A stretch of 64,000 nucleotides of DNA from NCBI GenBank assembly GCA_902618485.1, contig CACNAR010000002.1, positions 1 through 64,000 of the forward strand, read 5' to 3'. The position numbers and the translations under genes are program-made. The number at the start of each line of letters is the position of its first letter. Position 1 is the first letter of the stretch. Of this stretch, positions 61,080-64,000 are shown in pieces. A model generated the notes under the pieces. The model was not told where the DNA came from. It did not search any database and saw only the letters and a program-made list of their open reading frames with translations. The DNA comes from an uncultured Pelagibacteraceae bacterium (GTDB lineage Bacteria; Pseudomonadota; Alphaproteobacteria; Pelagibacterales; Pelagibacteraceae).

Positions 61080-62765
61080 ATGGCTAAAGTAAAATCAGAT
61101 ATAGAAATAGCAAGAAAAGCTAGGATGAAACCGATAGGTAAAATTTTAGCAAAAATTAAAGTTCCAGATAAGAGCAGTGCTTTCAGTCCAATGGGTAGAC
61201 ATATCGCAAAAATTAATTTTGAATTTTTAAATAAACTAAAGAAAAAAAAGGATGGTAAATTAATTTTAGTCACTGCAATAACGCCAACACCAGCAGGTGA
61301 GGGAAAAACAACAACTTCAGTTGGTTTAAGTGATGGCTTAAATAAAATTGGTAAAAAATCTATCGTTTGTCTTAGGGAACCTAGTTTAGGTCCATCATTT
61401 GGAATGAAAGGTGGTGCTGCTGGGGGTGGTTACGCCCAAGTTGTTCCTATGGAGCAAATAAATTTACATTTTACAGGTGATTTTCATGCCATTACTTCAG
61501 CACATAATTTACTTTCAGCAATGATAGATAACCATATTTATTGGGGTAACAAATTAAATATAGATGAAAACAAAATAGTTTGGAAACGTGTAATGGATAT
61601 GAATGACCGAGCCCTTAGATTTATTGATATTAATACTAGTGGGGTTGCTAAAGATTTCAAAAGAGTTGATGGTTTCGACATAACAGTTGCATCAGAAGTG
61701 ATGGCTATTTTTTGTCTTTCTAATGATTTAAAAGATTTAGAAAAAAGAATTGGTAATATTACTTTTGCATATAACAAAAATGGAAAGCCACTTTATGCTA
61801 GAGATATAAATGCTCATGGACCCATGACTGTTTTACTTAAGGAAGCAATTAGACCTAATGTAACTCAAACTTTAGAAAATAATCCAGCAATCATTCATGG
61901 TGGTCCTTTTGCAAACATTGCTCATGGGTGCAATTCAGTGATTGCAACAAAAACTGCCTTAAAACTATCTGATTATGTAGTTACTGAAGCAGGATTTGGT
62001 GCAGATCTTGGTGCAGAAAAGTTTTTAAATATTAAATGCAGGAAAGCAGGATTAACCCCAAGCTGTGTAGTAATTGTTGCAACAATAAGAGCATTAAAAA
62101 TGCATGGAGGAGTTGAAAAAGAGGACTTAAAAAAAGAGGATATATCGGCGTTAGAAATAGGATTGGTTAACTTGGAAAGACATATTACAAACATAAAAAA
62201 ATTTGGTTTAGAACCGATAGTAGCCATAAATCATTTTGCGCTAGACACAAAAAAAGAAGTTAAAACTGTTTTAAATTTTTGTAAAAAAAAGAAAGTTGAA
62301 GTCAGTGAATGTAAGCATTGGGCTAAGGGTGGAAATGGGACCAAAGATCTTGCCAAAAAAGTTGTTAAAGTCTGTAAAAACAACAAAAATAAATTTAATT
62401 TTTTATATAATAACAATCTTAAACTCTGGGACAAGATAGAGTTAATTGCTAAACAAATCTATAAAGCTGACAAAATAACAGCTGATGACAAAGTTAAAGA
62501 ACAATTAAAAGTTTTTGAGGATAATGGTCATGGAAATTTACCAGTTTGTATTGCAAAAACTCAATTTAGTTTTTCAACAGACCCCAAACTCAAAGGTGCC
62601 CCCTCAAATCATGAAATACCAATAAGAGAGGTAAGATTATCTTCAGGAGCAGAATTTGTGGTAGTCATTTGTGGTTCAATAATGACGATGCCAGGATTAC
62701 CAAGAAAGCCAGCCGCTGATACTATTAAATTAAATCAAAAAGGGCAAATTGAAGGTTTATTTTAA
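61080..62765 (+). CDS. fhs: Formate-tetrahydrofolate ligase
   Basis: 561 residues, the full length. The P-loop region is [20 protein letters not shown], followed by [20 protein letters not shown] and the folate region [20 protein letters not shown], all diagnostic. It converts formate, THF and ATP to 10-formyl-THF, or in reverse makes formate and ATP from C1 units delivered by the demethylases in this window. It closes the plus-strand run and overlaps the end of the amidotransferase gene by four bases. Confidence 0.95.
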   Translation: MAKVKSDIEIARKARMKPIGKILAKIKVPDKSSAFSPMGRHIAKINFEFLNKLKKKKDGKLILVTAITPTPAGEGKTTTSVGLSDGLNKIGKKSIVCLREPSLGPSFGMKGGAAGGGYAQVVPMEQINLHFTGDFHAITSAHNLLSAMIDNHIYWGNKLNIDENKIVWKRVMDMNDRALRFIDINTSGVAKDFKRVDGFDITVASEVMAIFCLSNDLKDLEKRIGNITFAYNKNGKPLYARDINAHGPMTVLLKEAIRPNVTQTLENNPAIIHGGPFANIAHGCNSVIATKTALKLSDYVVTEAGFGADLGAEKFLNIKCRKAGLTPSCVVIVATIRALKMHGGVEKEDLKKEDISALEIGLVNLERHITNIKKFGLEPIVAINHFALDTKKEVKTVLNFCKKKKVEVSECKHWAKGGNGTKDLAKKVVKVCKNNKNKFNFLYNNNLKLWDKIELIAKQIYKADKITADDKVKEQLKVFEDNGHGNLPVCIAKTQFSFSTDPKLKGAPSNHEIPIREVRLSSGAEFVVVICGSIMTMPGLPRKPAADTIKLNQKGQIEGLF

Positions 62766-63544
62766 TTCAATTCTTTAAGCCAATTTTTAAGTTCTAACAT
62801 TTTTTTTTCTTTAACTGTGACTTGAATTTCTTTTTTAATAAAAGATATGTGATTTTCAAGATCATTTTCATTTTTGAATACTTTTCTATATTCAATTAAT
62901 CTTTTTCTTCTAAAATTAATCAAACTTATCATTTTTTCATAAGTTATTTCAGGATGATATTGCAAGCCCCACACTCTAGTTTTATTTATTTGAAAATACA
63001 AACTTTGGACTTTATTAATTTTATTAGATGCAAGACAAATACCGTTTTCAGGTATTTTCACAACTTCGTCATAATTAAAAGCAGGAGAATTAAATTTTTT
63101 TTCTTTATCTTTGTATAGCGGATGCTTTAAACCGTATTCATTTATTTCAATTTCTTTTGCGATACCTACATGAGATGTATTGGCTTTTTTTACCTGACCT
63201 CCTGCAGCAGTTACAGCCACTTGCATGCCCCAACAAATTCCTAAAATATTTTTAACTTTATTTTGACAATTTTTCATAAATTCAATTTGTTTTTTTATTT
63301 CTGGAGTATCGTTATAAATATTCAAACTGCTTCCTCCCCAGATTAAACCATCAAAGGTGTGCAACTTATCGTTGAAACTAACAATATTTTTATCTGATGA
63401 TGGGTTAACCACATCTATTATTAAATCTTTCGATATATATTTTAAACTTTCCCTTAAACTTTCAGTATGAGTTTTAATACCTGCCTCTGTAAAACTCCCG
63501 TTTTCCTCGGCTGTATTACCCTCAACTATTAAAATTTTTCTCAT
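62762..63544 (-). CDS. Class I glutamine amidotransferase-like protein
   Basis: 260 residues with the nucleophile elbow [10 protein letters not shown] (catalytic cysteine), [12 protein letters not shown] as the oxyanion strand and GLQYHPEIT with the histidine-glutamate pair. This is a stand-alone GMP-synthase-like amidotransferase; such proteins cleave gamma-glutamyl amides or supply ammonia. The last 60 residues are lysine-rich. No synthetase partner lies nearby. Gamma-glutamyl hydrolase activity is one possibility. Confidence 0.8.
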   Translation of the reverse strand: MRKILIVEGNTAEENGSFTEAGIKTHTESLRESLKYISKDLIIDVVNPSSDKNIVSFNDKLHTFDGLIWGGSSLNIYNDTPEIKKQIEFMKNCQNKVKNILGICWGMQVAVTAAGGQVKKANTSHVGIAKEIEINEYGLKHPLYKDKEKKFNSPAFNYDEVVKIPENGICLASNKINKVQSLYFQINKTRVWGLQYHPEITYEKMISLINFRRKRLIEYRKVFKNENDLENHISFIKKEIQVTVKEKKMLELKNWLKELN

Positions 63545-63663
63545 TTAATAAAATATATTTATTAGACTTTTATAAATTTCTTAGAAAACAATTCCTATTT
63601 AAAATTTTATTAACAATCTATAGTTGTAATTGTTTTTTATGTGTGACGATTTTTTTTTTACTT

Positions 63664-63682
63664 ATTAATAATGATTATTAAT
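63664..63682 (+). promoter_or_regulatory. Fur-box-like 8-3-8 palindrome upstream of the LivK-like gene
   Basis: ATTAATAATGATTATTAAT has the same 8-3-8 layout and central AATGATT as the fbpA site at 39763-39781 but only A-T rich arms. It is 76 bases upstream of the binding-protein start. Because the sequence is so AT-rich, chance is a real alternative. Confidence 0.4.
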
Positions 63683-63757
63683 TGCAGAAACCCAAGCTAT
63701 GTGATTAGATTATTGCTTATTAGAATGTTTAACATAACTAAACATAAGGGAGGAATA

Positions 63758-64000
63758 ATGTTAGCAAAAATAATTAAAAGGCTAACTTCTACTCTAACAG
63801 TAGTTATCGCTTTATTTTCTTCACTTACTTTACCTCAAAGTGTATCTGCTGCTGAGACGCAATATTTTCCAGTAGCAAGTAGTCGTGTTGGACCTTACTC
63901 AGCAATGGGTACTGGTTATTACGGGGCTCAAATTGATTACATGAACTATGTAAACATGACGGGTGGAGTAAACGGAGTAATGCTTACATGGCAAGAGTGT
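63758..64000 (+). CDS. Branched-chain amino acid/amide ABC binding protein (LivK-like), 3' part missing
   Basis: ATG at 63758 is preceded by AAGGGAGG and opens 81 codons to the window end. A long signal peptide (about residues 1-32, ending SAA) is followed by ETQYFPVASSRVGPYSAMGT and GGVNGVMLTWQEC, the start of a Peripla_BP_6 type solute-binding protein. Branched-chain amino acids, amides or urea are usual ligands. The binding cleft lies beyond the window. Confidence 0.8.
   Translation, partial: MLAKIIKRLTSTLTVVIALFSSLTLPQSVSAAETQYFPVASSRVGPYSAMGTGYYGAQIDYMNYVNMTGGVNGVMLTWQEC

Overview
The window looks like a piece of a SAR11-clade (Candidatus Pelagibacter-like) alphaproteobacterial chromosome. 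This is inferred from very AT-rich sequence, very short or overlapping gene junctions (many stop/start fusions of the TAATG or ATGA type), almost no mobile DNA, and gene content centred on osmolyte, one-carbon and sulfonate use. No rRNA, CRISPR array, insertion sequence or prophage is visible.

Layout. 1-6.8 kb (minus strand): surface and envelope genes: a membrane glycosyltransferase-like protein cut by the window edge, an SGNH hydrolase, tRNA-Met, a TPR-sulfotransferase and a propeller/barrel outer-membrane protein. 6.8-10.3 kb: guaC, two tiny tail-anchored proteins, a two-wHTH regulator with operator-like repeats, and a BASS-family transporter. 10.3-22.5 kb: a divergent sulfonate locus. Leftward: a class III aminotransferase (taurine:pyruvate type, carrying a frameshift), alanine dehydrogenase and a DMGDH-like oxidase. 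Rightward: tauA, a terminator, tauB, an enlarged tauC, an LDH2-family dehydrogenase, a phosphate acetyltransferase and an HpsN/HisD-like dehydrogenase. The logic is import, deamination with pyruvate recycling, and handling of acetyl phosphate, but the desulfonating enzyme Xsc is not in the window.

22.4-31.4 kb: LysE exporter, Tat-like MsrB, VOC protein, cysE-cysK, then a run of about ten very small genes with strong Shine-Dalgarno sites (a poorly understood operon), an SMR protein, hisN and a GBBH/TauD-like dioxygenase. 31.4-32 kb: an unlisted 59-aa membrane protein and a strongly structured RNA-like segment with a sequestered Shine-Dalgarno and an 8-codon ORF. 32-39.8 kb: methyltransferase, DUF4396 and cupredoxin proteins, persulfide dioxygenase, thioredoxin, AzlCD, and a ferric-iron ABC transporter behind a double Fur-box-like operator.

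39.8-53.5 kb: LysR, AcuI-like reductase, folE, hisI, duplicated 2OG-Fe(II) oxygenases, then the long leftward run: methyltransferase, APS-kinase-like and nucleotidyltransferase genes, enoyl-CoA hydratase, CoA-binding protein, DUF4864, then dimethylglycine dehydrogenase, etfB, etfA and ETF-QO. 53.5-64 kb: metF plus a GcvT/DmdA-like demethylase, YIP1, purEK, GNAT, cold-shock protein, racemase, EamA permease, fhs, a glutamine amidotransferase and the start of a LivK-like binding protein.

Together, DMGDH-like oxidases, ETF/ETF-QO, MetF, GcvT-like protein and Fhs form a tetrahydrofolate-linked methyl-oxidation network that would send electrons to ubiquinone and C1 units to biosynthesis or formate. 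The parts I find most worth following are the structured RNA at 31.7-31.9 kb, the small-gene operon at 25.7-29.1 kb, the DMGDH-like gene inside the taurine operon, and the enlarged TauC.
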